From positions 1-61,815 of the forward strand of contig JBHOQX010000117.1 in the NCBI GenBank assembly GCA_042408595.1: DNA of 61,815 nt, given 5' to 3'. Under the pieces are notes generated by a model. The model saw only the letters and a program-made list of their open reading frames with translations. It did no database searches and was not told the origin of the DNA. Positions 36,968 to 45,495 of the stretch are shown here, in pieces. The first letter of the stretch is position 1, and every line of letters begins with the position of its first letter. The position numbers were made by a program, and so were the translations under genes. Source of the stretch: JBHOQX01 sp042408595. Lineage in GTDB: Bacteria; Chloroflexota; Chloroflexia; Chloroflexales; Roseiflexaceae.

Positions 36968-38086
36968 CTACCCGCCGAGCACCGACGCGCCACCGATCCA
37001 GTTGCGGATATCGAAGAAGGTGATGACGACCATCAGGCCTATGAGCATCATGAACCCGACGGCATGCACCATCGCCTCGCGCTCCGGCGGGATCTTCTTG
37101 CCGCGCCGCGCCAGCTCGATCAGCGCAAACATGATGTGGCTGCCGTCCAGCGCCGGGATGGGCAACAGATTGAACAGGAAGAGATTCAGGCTCAGCAGCG
37201 CCGTCCACTGCCAGAAGCCGGTCAACCCATCGCGCTGGATGACCTCGCCGGTGCCGCGCGCGATCCCGACCACGCCGGTCACACCGCCGGGCGGCGCCTG
37301 GTTCAGCCCGAGCAGCCCGCCGATCAACTGGCCGAGGCCCTCGATGAAGCGGCCGAGCAGGTCGAAGGTGGTGGCCACGCCGAGCGCGATGGCCCGCAGC
37401 GGCCCGACCGGCACGAGCGCCAGATGCGCGTTGTAGGCGAACCCGAACCCGACCTCGCGCTGCTCGCCGTCCGGTGTCGTCCATGGCCCGGGGGTCACCA
37501 TGAGCGTCACCCGCTGGCCGCCGCGTTCGACAATCGCCGGAATCGCCTCGCCCTTGTGCGCCCGGGCGATCGCCGTGATCGCCTTGGTATCCTGGCCGAT
37601 CGGCTGGCCGGCGAGCGCCAGCAACACATCGCCGGTCTGGAAGCCGGCGGCGGCGGCGGGGGTATTCGGGTACACCTCGCCGATCCGCGCGCCGTCTACG
37701 ACCTGCGGGGCGCCATTGACCAGAAACAGACCGACGAAGATCAGGATCGCCAGCAGCAGGTTCATCAGCGGGCCAGCGGCCAGCACCGCGATCTTCTTCC
37801 AGGGCGGCGCGGCCGCCAGGCTGCCGACGCCGTAGATACTATCGCCGCCCTCGCCGCCGAAGCGCACGAACCCGCCGATCGGGATCCAGTTGAGCGTATA
37901 GCGCACGCCGCCGCGCTCGAACAGCGTCGCGGCGCGCGGCGGGTAGCCGATGCCGAATTCATCGACCTTGATGCCGAGGCGGCGCGCCGTCCAGAAATGG
38001 CCGAGCTCGTGCACCAGCACCAGCAGGCCAAGCATAAACAGAAAGGCCACCAGCGCCACAGCGCCGTTGAGTACACCCTGAATCAC
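36968..38086 (-). CDS. rseP: RIP site-2 metalloprotease
   Basis: The 372-residue intramembrane protease has LVLVHELGHFWTARR (HExxH) in the first helix, WIPIGGFVRFGGE, one PDZ domain (ARIGEVYPNTPAAAAGFQTGDVLLALAGQPI), and NLLPIPALDGSHIMF carrying the third zinc ligand. It cuts membrane-embedded regulators such as anti-sigma factors. The start is GTG 38086 with GGAGG 5 nt upstream; the longer frame is rejected. It leads an operon including the Cas4-like pair. dxr, a common neighbour, is absent. Confidence 0.95.
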   Translation of the reverse strand: MIQGVLNGAVALVAFLFMLGLLVLVHELGHFWTARRLGIKVDEFGIGYPPRAATLFERGGVRYTLNWIPIGGFVRFGGEGGDSIYGVGSLAAAPPWKKIAVLAAGPLMNLLLAILIFVGLFLVNGAPQVVDGARIGEVYPNTPAAAAGFQTGDVLLALAGQPIGQDTKAITAIARAHKGEAIPAIVERGGQRVTLMVTPGPWTTPDGEQREVGFGFAYNAHLALVPVGPLRAIALGVATTFDLLGRFIEGLGQLIGGLLGLNQAPPGGVTGVVGIARGTGEVIQRDGLTGFWQWTALLSLNLFLFNLLPIPALDGSHIMFALIELARRGKKIPPEREAMVHAVGFMMLIGLMVVITFFDIRNWIGGASVLGG

Positions 38087-38219
38087 CTGTTCCTCCGCAC
38101 GTTCCGGCGTGGTCGCACAGGCGCGGCCGCCGGCCATCTTGCCGATGCTAAGTGTACCCCATCGCTCATGCCGTTGTCAACGCATGCGGCCGGCGTGCGG
38201 CTGAGGGGCGGCGGCGCCC

Positions 38220-39140
38220 TCAGCGCGCCGGGACGTGCTCGTGGGCGTGGTAGCTGGAGCGCACCAGCGGCCCGCTCTCGATGTGCCGGAAGCCGCGGCG
38301 CAACCCTTCCTCCTTGAACATCGCGAACTCGGCGGGGGTCACGTAGCGGTCAATCGGCCAGTGCGACGTGGTAGGTGCGAGGTACTGGCCGATGGTCATC
38401 ACGTCCACATCGGCGGCGCGCAGGTCGTCCATCACCTGGAGCACCTCGTCGTTGGTCTCGCCCGCGCCGACCATGAGGCCGCTCTTGGTGACGACCTCCG
38501 GCCCGCCGAGCTGCCGGGCGCGCGCCAGCAGTTCGAGCGACTGGCGGTAGCCGGCCTTCGGGCGGAAGCGGCGGAACAGGCGCGGCACCGTTTCGATGTT
38601 GTGGTTGAGCACATCGGGCCGCGCGTCCATCACCATCTCCAGCGCGCCCCAGTTCCCTTCGAAATCGGGGATGAGCACTTCGACGCGGCACTCCGGCAGG
38701 CGCTCGCGGATCTTGCGGATCGAGGCGGCGAAGATATGCGCCCCGCCGTCCGGCTGGTCGTCGCGGTTGACCGAGGTCAGCACGGCATGGCGCAGCTTCA
38801 AGTAGGCCACGGCCTCGGCGATCCGATCCGGCTCGTTCTCATCGATCGCGGTCGGCTTCCCCTTGGCGATCGCACAGTAGCGGCAGCCGCGGGTGCAGAC
38901 CTCGCCGAGCAGCAGAAAAGTCGCCGTGCGGTGGTTCCAGCACTCGCCGATATTCGGGCAGCGCGCCTCTTCGCAGACGGTATGCAGCCGCTGCTGGCGC
39001 ATCAGGTGGACCAACTCGGTGTAATTCGCGCCGGCCGGGGCGCGCACCTTCAGCCACTCCGGGCGGCGGTTGCGCGGCGCGGGAGTCGCGTGCGGCGCCG
39101 GCCCGTCCGAAGCGGAAACGAGCGGGATGACATCGGCCAT
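38220..39140 (-). CDS. lipA: Lipoyl synthase
   Basis: This 306-residue radical SAM enzyme inserts two sulfurs in octanoyl-lipoyl domains. The auxiliary cluster motif is CEEARCPNIGECW, the radical SAM motif is CTRGCRYCAIAKG, and the C-terminal RSSYHA supplies the serine ligand of the auxiliary cluster. It sits downstream of lipB in the same direction with an 86-bp gap. The gap contains three units of an 8-bp repeat (ggtgacaa type, 39167-39190). Confidence 0.97.
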   Translation of the reverse strand: MADVIPLVSASDGPAPHATPAPRNRRPEWLKVRAPAGANYTELVHLMRQQRLHTVCEEARCPNIGECWNHRTATFLLLGEVCTRGCRYCAIAKGKPTAIDENEPDRIAEAVAYLKLRHAVLTSVNRDDQPDGGAHIFAASIRKIRERLPECRVEVLIPDFEGNWGALEMVMDARPDVLNHNIETVPRLFRRFRPKAGYRQSLELLARARQLGGPEVVTKSGLMVGAGETNDEVLQVMDDLRAADVDVMTIGQYLAPTTSHWPIDRYVTPAEFAMFKEEGLRRGFRHIESGPLVRSSYHAHEHVPAR

Positions 39141-39226
39141 GATCTATGCCTTTCGTCCGTGAGGCGGTGACAAGGTAGCACGGTGACAAAGGGGCCCGAC
39201 AGCCTCCAGCATGCATCGGTCGTCCT

Positions 39227-39916
39227 TCAGTGTACCACACCCGCTTCGGCGGCTTCAAACCGGGGCGCGACATCGAAGACCCCGGCGAAGGCCGCGACGA
39301 TCCGCGCCTCGACCTCGGCGTGGGGCGGAGGCGCGCCGAGCACCCGCGCCAGCGAGGTCACGCCGCGGTCGGCGATGCCGCACGGGATGATCTGGCCGAA
39401 GAAGCGCAGGTCCGGGTCCACGTTCAGCGCGAAGCCGTGGAGCGTCACCCCGCCCGCGGTGAGCTTGACGCCGATCGCCGCGATCTTCTCGTCGCCGACC
39501 CACACACCCGTCAGGCCAGGGACGCGCTCGCCGCGCACGCCATACCCGGCGAGCGCGACGATCAGCGCCTCCTCCAGCATGCGCAGGTAGCGCAGCACAT
39601 CCCCGCCGTAGCGCGAGAGCTTGAGGATCGGGTAGCCGACGACCTGCCCCGGCCCATGGTAGGTGATGTCGCCGCCGCGGTCGCTCTCGACCAGCGCCAC
39701 CCCCTGCGCCGCCAGCGTCTCCGGCGCCACCAGCAGGTGGCCGTCCTTTGTGGCGCGACCCAGCGTGTATGTGTGGGGGTGCTCCAGCAGCAGCAGCGTG
39801 TCCCCGCGCCGCCCGGCGGAGCGCTCCCGCGCCAGGGCGCGCTGCCAGGCCCAGGCTGGCTCGTATGCGACCAGGCCGGCCCGGATGACCGTAAGCTCGC
39901 GCGGCGATTCGTGCAT
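39227..39916 (-). CDS. lipB: Octanoyl-ACP:protein transferase
   Basis: The 229-residue enzyme transfers octanoate from ACP to the lipoyl domain, before LipA. The catalytic motifs are DRGGDITYHGPGQVVGYPILKL, KIAAIGVKL with the active Lys, LHGFALNVDPDL and the Cys in IIPCGI. The ATG at 39916 stands only 7 nt after a TATACT box, so the mRNA may be leaderless, and the longer open frame to 40141 would lie upstream of the promoter. It is divergent from the histidine kinase gene. Confidence 0.95.
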   Translation of the reverse strand: MHESPRELTVIRAGLVAYEPAWAWQRALARERSAGRRGDTLLLLEHPHTYTLGRATKDGHLLVAPETLAAQGVALVESDRGGDITYHGPGQVVGYPILKLSRYGGDVLRYLRMLEEALIVALAGYGVRGERVPGLTGVWVGDEKIAAIGVKLTAGGVTLHGFALNVDPDLRFFGQIIPCGIADRGVTSLARVLGAPPPHAEVEARIVAAFAGVFDVAPRFEAAEAGVVH

Positions 39917-39923
39917 AGTCGGT

Positions 39924-39952
39924 AGTATACCAACCCGCAGGCGCGCATACAA
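39924..39952 (-). promoter_or_regulatory. lipB promoter abutting the start codon
   Basis: On the minus strand TTGTAT, 17 bp, then TATACT preceded by TGG (extended -10). The -10 ends 7 nt from the ATG, placing the transcript start at or next to the start codon. Confidence 0.65.
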
Positions 39953-40180
39953 CCAGCGCCGTTCCTCGTTGCCTGCCTGCAAGGCTGCCTGAAGCGTCTC
40001 CTGGCATGGGATGCAGCGGCTGCCAGCCAGTGTGTACCGGAGGGACGCGGTCGCCCGCACTGCGGTGTAGCCCGCCACCGCGTTCTTCTGTCGTGCGCGT
40101 GTGCGCGCAGCGACCAGATCTTGGCGGGGCTGTCGATGCAAGACTCACCCGGTTCTCAGCAAGGCGGACCGGGCGCGTGC

Positions 40181-40186
40181 TATAAT
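40181..40186 (+). promoter_or_regulatory. Extended -10 abutting the kinase start
   Basis: TGCTATAAT is a perfect TGn-extended -10. It ends 6 nt before GTG 40193 and 9 nt before ATG 40196, again suggesting a leaderless transcript. Confidence 0.6.
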
Positions 40187-40192
40187 TTCGGC

Positions 40193-41731
40193 GTGATGAC
40201 CAGACGGACGGCACCGCCGCCGCGCGGCAGGAGCACCCCCGTGTCGCTGCGAACCCGGCTTGCCACAACCTTCGTCGCCTTTTTCGCCATCGCCCTGATT
40301 GCGCTTGAGATCGGGACGTACCTGGTCGTGCGCCAGTATCTGATCGCCGGCGTGGACAGCCAGCTCCAACTCGGCGCCGACCTGCTCCAGCAGAACTTTA
40401 CCGAGCGCAACAAGCGGCTCTTCGCCTACGAGGGGGATTGGCGGCTGCTGTTTGTGTCGCTTGGCGGCTTCAATACCACCGATCTGCTGGTGCAGATCTA
40501 CGACTCGGACGGGGTGCTGAAGGCGCGATCCCCCAACCTACAGCAGGAGATCCCGGCCGACCCGGGCGCCGTCGCCGCGATTTTGAACGGCGGCGAGCCG
40601 GCGATCAGGACACAAATCGTCGCAGATGTCCGGATGCGGCAACTGCTCACGCCGCTGCGCTTCGGCGATCAGATCGTCGGCACGGTGCTGCTGGCGCGCC
40701 CATTGGCCGAGACCGAGCGTGCGTTGCAGGTGCTGATCTACGCGCTCACCGGCGCCGGGCTGATCGTCCTGCTGGCGGCGGCGCGCGGCGGCGCCTGGCT
40801 GACCCGCGCCGCCCTGCGCCCGATCGACCAGATCACGCAGACGGCCCAGAGCATCGTCAGCGCCGAGGATCTGAGCCGGCGCGTCCCGGTGCCGGAATCG
40901 AACGACGAACTTCAGCGGCTGACGATCACGATCAACGACATGCTGGCGCGCACGGAGGCGCTGTTCAACGCGCAGCGGCGCTTTGTGGCGGATGTCTCCC
41001 ACGAACTGCGCACGCCGCTGGCCGCGATGCAGGGCAACCTGGACGTGCTCAGCCGCGGCGCGGCACACGACCCAGAGCTCCTGGCCGAGTCGCTGGCAGA
41101 TATGCGCAGCGAGGTGAACCGCCTGATTCGCATGGTGAACGACCTGCTGCTGCTGGCGCAGAGCGACGCCGGCGTGCAGCTCCGCCGCGAGCCGGTCGAG
41201 CTCGACACGCTCCTGCTCGAAGTCCACCGCGAGATGCGTTCGCTGGCGAACGGCGTGCAGTTGCGGCTCGGCGCGGAGGACCAGGCGACCGTGCTCGGCG
41301 ACCGCGACCGGATCAAGCAGGCGGTGCTGAATCTGGTGGTGAACGCCATCCAGCACACGCCGCCGGGCGGGGCGGTCACGCTCGGCCTGGCGACCGATGG
41401 CGGCGAGGCGGTCGTGTCGGTGGCAGACCCCGGCACCGGGATCGATCCAGCGGCGCTGCCGCACATTTTCGAGCGCTTCTACCGCGGCGATCGTGCGCGG
41501 ACGCGCGACCGCGGCGGCGCCGGGTTGGGCCTGGCGATTGTCAAGTGGATCGTCGAGGCGCATGGCGGGAGCGTGGCGGTTGAAAGCGCGCCGGGGCGCG
41601 GCAGCGTTTTCAGCCTGCGGCTGCCCCTCCAGCCGGCCGGCGCGCCGCTGCCGGCACCTGGGCTGTCTGCCCTGCCAGAACGCGCCTATGCTATAATGCC
41701 TGGTAGAGCGCAACCTCGCGACTCGCGATGA
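40193..41731 (+). CDS. Sensor histidine kinase
   Basis: The kinase of about 511 residues has TM1 (about 22-45), an extracytoplasmic sensor of about 120 residues, TM2, HAMP (ALRPIDQITQTAQSIVSAEDLSRRV), HisKA with the His in RRFVADVSHELRTPLAAMQG (near residue 270), and a complete ATPase domain (NLVVNAIQHTPPGG, DPGTGIDPAALPHIFERFYR, GGAGLGLAIVKWIVEAHGG). No response regulator adjoins it; the next gene is a degenerate kinase. GTG 40193 or ATG 40196 is the start, given the promoter. The C-terminal tail (AYAIMPGRAQPR) contains the next gene's promoter. Confidence 0.93.
   Translation: MMTRRTAPPPRGRSTPVSLRTRLATTFVAFFAIALIALEIGTYLVVRQYLIAGVDSQLQLGADLLQQNFTERNKRLFAYEGDWRLLFVSLGGFNTTDLLVQIYDSDGVLKARSPNLQQEIPADPGAVAAILNGGEPAIRTQIVADVRMRQLLTPLRFGDQIVGTVLLARPLAETERALQVLIYALTGAGLIVLLAAARGGAWLTRAALRPIDQITQTAQSIVSAEDLSRRVPVPESNDELQRLTITINDMLARTEALFNAQRRFVADVSHELRTPLAAMQGNLDVLSRGAAHDPELLAESLADMRSEVNRLIRMVNDLLLLAQSDAGVQLRREPVELDTLLLEVHREMRSLANGVQLRLGAEDQATVLGDRDRIKQAVLNLVVNAIQHTPPGGAVTLGLATDGGEAVVSVADPGTGIDPAALPHIFERFYRGDRARTRDRGGAGLGLAIVKWIVEAHGGSVAVESAPGRGSVFSLRLPLQPAGAPLPAPGLSALPERAYAIMPGRAQPRDSR
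41692..41697 (+). promoter_or_regulatory. Internal extended -10 promoter at the end of the kinase gene
   Basis: TGCTATAAT lies within the last 14 codons of the kinase gene. It would give the downstream degenerate kinase its own transcript with a leader of about 60 nt. Confidence 0.55.
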
Positions 41732-41762
41732 TGCTGAACACGCGAACGACACAACGCCATCT

Positions 41763-43385
41763 ATGCCACCATCGCGTTTGCTCAACTCCAGCCCCCTGGA
41801 GGATGGTCTGCTGCGGCGCCGTGCGGCGCTCTTGAACCGCTGCGCGCTCGGCGCGCTCCTGCTGCTCCTGGCCGCCGTGCTGGCGGCCGCCCTTCGACGG
41901 ACTGCTGACGCTGGCCTGCATCTGACCCTCTTTGAGACCCTGGCGCTCGCCCTGGGCGCGGCGCTGGTCAGCCTTGCCGTGTTGCTCAGCCGGCTTGGGC
42001 GCCTGCGGACCGGCGGCTGGCTGGTCGTCGGGCTGGCGCTGGCGCTGGCCGGGGCGCCCCTGGCACTGCTGCCGGCCCACGCGCCGGCGCTGCTTCCGCT
42101 CTTGGTGCTGCCGGTGGCGCTGGCGGCGCTGCTGCTCGGCCGGCCGGGCATCTACCTCGCGGCGCTGCTCGCGGCCGCAGTGGCCGCTGGCGCGCTCTTG
42201 GGTCCGCCGCTTCTGCCAGCACCGCCGCTCCCACAGCTACCAGGCGGTCTGACGCTCGCGCTCGGCATGCTGGGCGCGACGCTGCTCCTGCTCTCCCTGA
42301 TTCTCACCTCGCTGAGCGGCCTGGGCGCCTGGCTGCTCCGGCGCAGCCTGGTGTTGCAGGCCGAGCGGGACGCGGCGCAGGCTGCCGCGCGCGCAGCCGA
42401 GGAAGCACAGGCGCGCGCCCAGGCCGCCGCCGCCCGGCGTATGGAGGCGCTTGCCATCATAGCGGATGCGAGCGCCGATGGCCTGATCGCCGTGGATGGC
42501 GCGGGCGTGGTCGCACGGGCCAACCCCACCGCCCGCGCGCTATGGGCCGAGGCTGCCCCCGGCGAGCTGGTCGGCCAGCCGTTCGAGTCGGCGCGCGCAG
42601 CCATCGAGGGCCGTGGCCCGGCCTCGCAGGTCGCAGAAGTCGCCTCCCTGCCAGCCGCCGGAGCCGACGGCGACGGCTACACTCATATCCTACGCGACCG
42701 GCGCGAACGGCTGCACTACGCCCGGCTGCGCGGCGAGTTGCTCGGCCTGCTGGCTGAGGAGATGCGCAATCCGCTCACATCCATGCTGACCGCGCTCGAC
42801 CTGACACTCGGCCAGTCCAACCTGCCAGACGATGTGGATCGGGTGCTGATCGGGGCGCGGCGCAGCGGCCAGCGGCTGCTCGATCTGGTGACCATCCTGC
42901 TGGAACTGGACCAACTCGAGCAGAATCCGGCGGCACTCAGGCGGACGCGTACCTCGCTGCGCCGCCTGCTGGACGCCGGAATCGCCCAGATGACCCCGGT
43001 GGCGCAGCAGAACGCGATCACCGTCGCGGTGGAGTACGGCAGCGACGGCCAGGTGGAGGTGGACAGCGAGCGGACGCAGCGGGCATTCACCTTTTTGCTG
43101 GAGCACGCGCTGCGGCACAGCCCGCCGTACTCCACCGTGCAGGTGCGCACCGAGCGGCAGAACGGCTCGGTCATCGTGCGGATCAGCGACCAGGGGCCGG
43201 GGATGTCGTCCGCCGAGCGCGAGGCGCTGTTCGACCGCCGGCCCGGGGCGCCCGAGCGGCCCGGCCCGGCGCTCGGGCTGGCGTTCAGCCGGCTGGTGAT
43301 CGAGCGGCAGGGCGGCCGCATCTGGCCCGAGTCGGGCAGCGGCCAGGGGAGCACCGTCGCCTTCTCCCTGCCCGCCAGCGGCTAG
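41763..43385 (+). CDS. Histidine-kinase-like membrane protein with degenerate catalytic motifs
   Basis: The 540-residue protein has about six N-terminal membrane helices (residues 25-190), a coiled-coil (LQAERDAAQAAARAAEEAQARAQ), a PAS-like domain (ASADGLIAVDGAGVVARANPTARALW), then a HisKA/HATPase layout. The phosphoacceptor motif reads AEEMRNPLTSM, with Glu where His is expected. The N-box reads LLEHALRHS, with His in place of the Mg-binding Asn, and the G2 box (GPALGLAFS) is altered; the G1 box (DQGPGMS) remains. It is likely unable to autophosphorylate and may act as a sensor or partner of the kinase upstream. Confidence 0.85.
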   Translation: MPPSRLLNSSPLEDGLLRRRAALLNRCALGALLLLLAAVLAAALRRTADAGLHLTLFETLALALGAALVSLAVLLSRLGRLRTGGWLVVGLALALAGAPLALLPAHAPALLPLLVLPVALAALLLGRPGIYLAALLAAAVAAGALLGPPLLPAPPLPQLPGGLTLALGMLGATLLLLSLILTSLSGLGAWLLRRSLVLQAERDAAQAAARAAEEAQARAQAAAARRMEALAIIADASADGLIAVDGAGVVARANPTARALWAEAAPGELVGQPFESARAAIEGRGPASQVAEVASLPAAGADGDGYTHILRDRRERLHYARLRGELLGLLAEEMRNPLTSMLTALDLTLGQSNLPDDVDRVLIGARRSGQRLLDLVTILLELDQLEQNPAALRRTRTSLRRLLDAGIAQMTPVAQQNAITVAVEYGSDGQVEVDSERTQRAFTFLLEHALRHSPPYSTVQVRTERQNGSVIVRISDQGPGMSSAEREALFDRRPGAPERPGPALGLAFSRLVIERQGGRIWPESGSGQGSTVAFSLPASG

Positions 43386-43434
43386 CCCCCGCGATCCCCG
43401 GCGCTGGCGCAGCCATGGCGGGCGCCGGCCGCGA

Positions 43435-43462
43435 TTGCAAAAACCCCGCGAGGTCGTATAAT
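43435..43462 (+). promoter_or_regulatory. Promoter of the phosphoesterase gene
   Basis: TTGCAA (43435-43440) and TATAAT (43457-43462) are separated by 16 bp, about 80 nt ahead of the ATG. Confidence 0.6.
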
Positions 43463-43543
43463 GCCAGTGGAAGCAACCGTGCCGTAGGCGTGCCAGGGTG
43501 GCTGCACGGCGGCTGCGTCCGGCTTGCGGCGAGGCGCGCGACG

Positions 43544-44200
43544 ATGCGATTCTTGACGGTCAGCGACGAAATTGTTCCGGCGATCTACAGCCTGAACATC
43601 AAAGAGCGCTTCGCCCAGGTCGACTGTGTGCTCGGTTGCGGCGATCTGCCGTATTACTATCTGGAATTTATCGTCACGATGCTGGCCCGGCCGTGCTTCT
43701 TTGTGTATGGCAACCACGACACGACCGAGGCATCCGAGAACGGCCAGACCCTGACGGAACCGCGCGGCTGCGTCTCGCTCGAAGGGCGAAGCGTTGCCCA
43801 CGAGGGGATCATTCTGGCCGGCCTTGGGGGGAGCCTGCGCTACAACAGCGAGCCGGGGCCGCAGTACACCGAGTCCGAGATGATGCTGCGCATGTGGCGG
43901 CTGACCCCGCGCCTGCTGCTGAACAAGCGGCGCTATGGCCGATATCTGGACGTGCTGCTGACGCACGCGCCGCCGCTCGGTATTCACAACGGCCCGGATC
44001 GGCCGCACCGCGGCTTCGAGGCGTTCCTGCGATTCATGGAGCGCTTCAAGCCGCAGTATCTGATCCACGGCCATATTCATAAGTCCTATGGCTTCAGCCT
44101 GGTGACAGAGACGCGCTACCAGCAGACGACCGTTATCAACACCGCCGGCTACCGGCTGCTCACCATCGAGGCGCCGGCGCTCCGCCTGGCGGCCGGCTGA
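43544..44200 (+). CDS. Metallophosphoesterase-family protein
   Basis: The 218-residue protein has calcineurin-like motifs: MRFLTVSDEIVPAI (the first Asp, but Glu where the usual D-x-H has His), VLGCGDLPYYYLEFI, FVYGNHDTTE, VLLTHAPPLG and LIHGHIHKSYG. The altered first motif may change metal use. Such proteins are widespread in Chloroflexota beside regulators. The substrate is unknown. The ATG with GAGG upstream is preferred over the longer frame from 43415, which precedes the promoter. Confidence 0.85.
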   Translation: MRFLTVSDEIVPAIYSLNIKERFAQVDCVLGCGDLPYYYLEFIVTMLARPCFFVYGNHDTTEASENGQTLTEPRGCVSLEGRSVAHEGIILAGLGGSLRYNSEPGPQYTESEMMLRMWRLTPRLLLNKRRYGRYLDVLLTHAPPLGIHNGPDRPHRGFEAFLRFMERFKPQYLIHGHIHKSYGFSLVTETRYQQTTVINTAGYRLLTIEAPALRLAAG

Positions 44201-44391
44201 CGCGCGATCACCCACAGTCCCGGAGGCAGGGAGACGGAGAGACCGGACGGCGAGACGGAAGTGTGGCCGGACGTTCCCGGCCCATCTCCAGGCTCAGGAT
44301 CTCCGATCCCTGCGCGACTGCCGCATCCCCGCTGCTCACCGACCAGACAGCTCGCGACACCGGCGTCCTACGCGGCCGAAAGGATACGAGG

Positions 44392-45297
44392 ATGGACCCG
44401 ACGATCGCCTTGCGCGCGGCTGTCGAAGACTTCCGCGAGGCCCGGCGGCGCGCCTGGCTCGCCCGCCTGCTCGACAGTCTGCGCCGCCGCCCGAACGCTA
44501 TGCTCTCGCTCGACGACGTGCGCCGCCGGCTGAACGTGCGCGGCCAGCGCTACCTTGGCCATATCTCCGTACCCGTCCACGCGATCATCGGCAGTGAGGG
44601 GCGCTATGCCGACTTCGACCGCCGTTTCCTGCCGCGCAGCGATTCGCTCAAGCAGCGCTGGAGCAGCATCGGCGCGGCCCGCCGGCGTGATGTGCAGCTT
44701 CCGCCGGTCGAACTCTTCAAGATCGGCGACGCGTATTTTGTCCGCGACGGCAACCACCGCGTCTCGGTCGCGCGGCAGCAGGGCCAGGAGTTTCTCGACG
44801 CGAACGTGACCGAACTGATCGTGGATGTGCCGCTGACGCCGGACGTGTCGTTCCACGATCTGCTGCTGAAAGAGCAGTACAGCGACTTCCTCGAATGGAC
44901 CGGGCTGCACGACCTGCGCCCGGATCAGCGGATCGAGTTCTCCGAGCTGGGCGGCTACCTCGACTTGGTGCAGCATATCAACGCCCACCGCTACTACATG
45001 GGCCAGAATCTGCAGCGCGATATCAGCCGCGAGGAGGCGGTGCAAAGCTGGTACGACACGGTGTACATGCCGATCATCCGTGTCATCCGCGAACAAGACG
45101 TGCTGCGGCACTTCCCGGGGCGCACCGAAGCCGACCTGTACCGCTGGATCATGGACCACCGCTGGTATCTGCGCGAGCAGCGCGGCGAAGACCCCGGCCC
45201 GGACGCTGCCACGAGTGCGTATGTCGAGCAGTTCGGCCAGCGCGGGCTCGGCGAGCGGCTGCGCGGCGCGCTCCAACGCCTGGGGATTCGGCTATAG
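44392..45297 (+). CDS. ParB/Srx-fold domain protein
   Basis: The 301-residue protein has a conserved core IGDAYFVRDGNHRVSVARQQGQEFLDANVTELIVDV, the ParB N-terminal/sulfiredoxin fold with its DGNHR box, which binds nucleotides in ParB-like proteins. It is preceded by a helical segment (RLNVRGQRYLGHISVPVHAIIGSEGR) and followed by a helical C-terminus with repeated Tyr/Trp (WYDTVYMPIIRVIREQDVL). No helix-turn-helix is obvious and no parA is nearby, so a chromosome-segregation role is not implied. AGGATACGAGG precedes the ATG. Confidence 0.75.
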   Translation: MDPTIALRAAVEDFREARRRAWLARLLDSLRRRPNAMLSLDDVRRRLNVRGQRYLGHISVPVHAIIGSEGRYADFDRRFLPRSDSLKQRWSSIGAARRRDVQLPPVELFKIGDAYFVRDGNHRVSVARQQGQEFLDANVTELIVDVPLTPDVSFHDLLLKEQYSDFLEWTGLHDLRPDQRIEFSELGGYLDLVQHINAHRYYMGQNLQRDISREEAVQSWYDTVYMPIIRVIREQDVLRHFPGRTEADLYRWIMDHRWYLREQRGEDPGPDAATSAYVEQFGQRGLGERLRGALQRLGIRL

Positions 45298-45338
45298 CCA
45301 GCAGCCAGACGGTCAGCAGCCAGGAGTCAGGGGTTAAA

Positions 45339-45495
45339 GGCAGTCTGCAACGCTCCCCGCAGGGGTTTTGGGCCTGCGGCCCCCAGGCGGTATCCTCCCC
45401 CGCTGCACGGTCGGCGGCTGCCCTGCCGACCGTGCGGCGGACCAGCAGGAATCGTGGTGGGCGGCGTCCGCCACACCCCCGTTGCAGACAGCTGC
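45339..45495. repeat. Dispersed palindromic element, copy A
   Basis: The left end is GGCAGTCTGCAACG and the right end GTTGCAGACAGCTGC, inverted to each other. In the centre an 11-bp perfect stem (GCACGGTCGGC, 45405-45415; GCCGACCGTGC, 45425-45435) encloses a 9-nt loop. The element ends exactly where the stop codon of the dehydrogenase gene begins. Confidence 0.75.
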
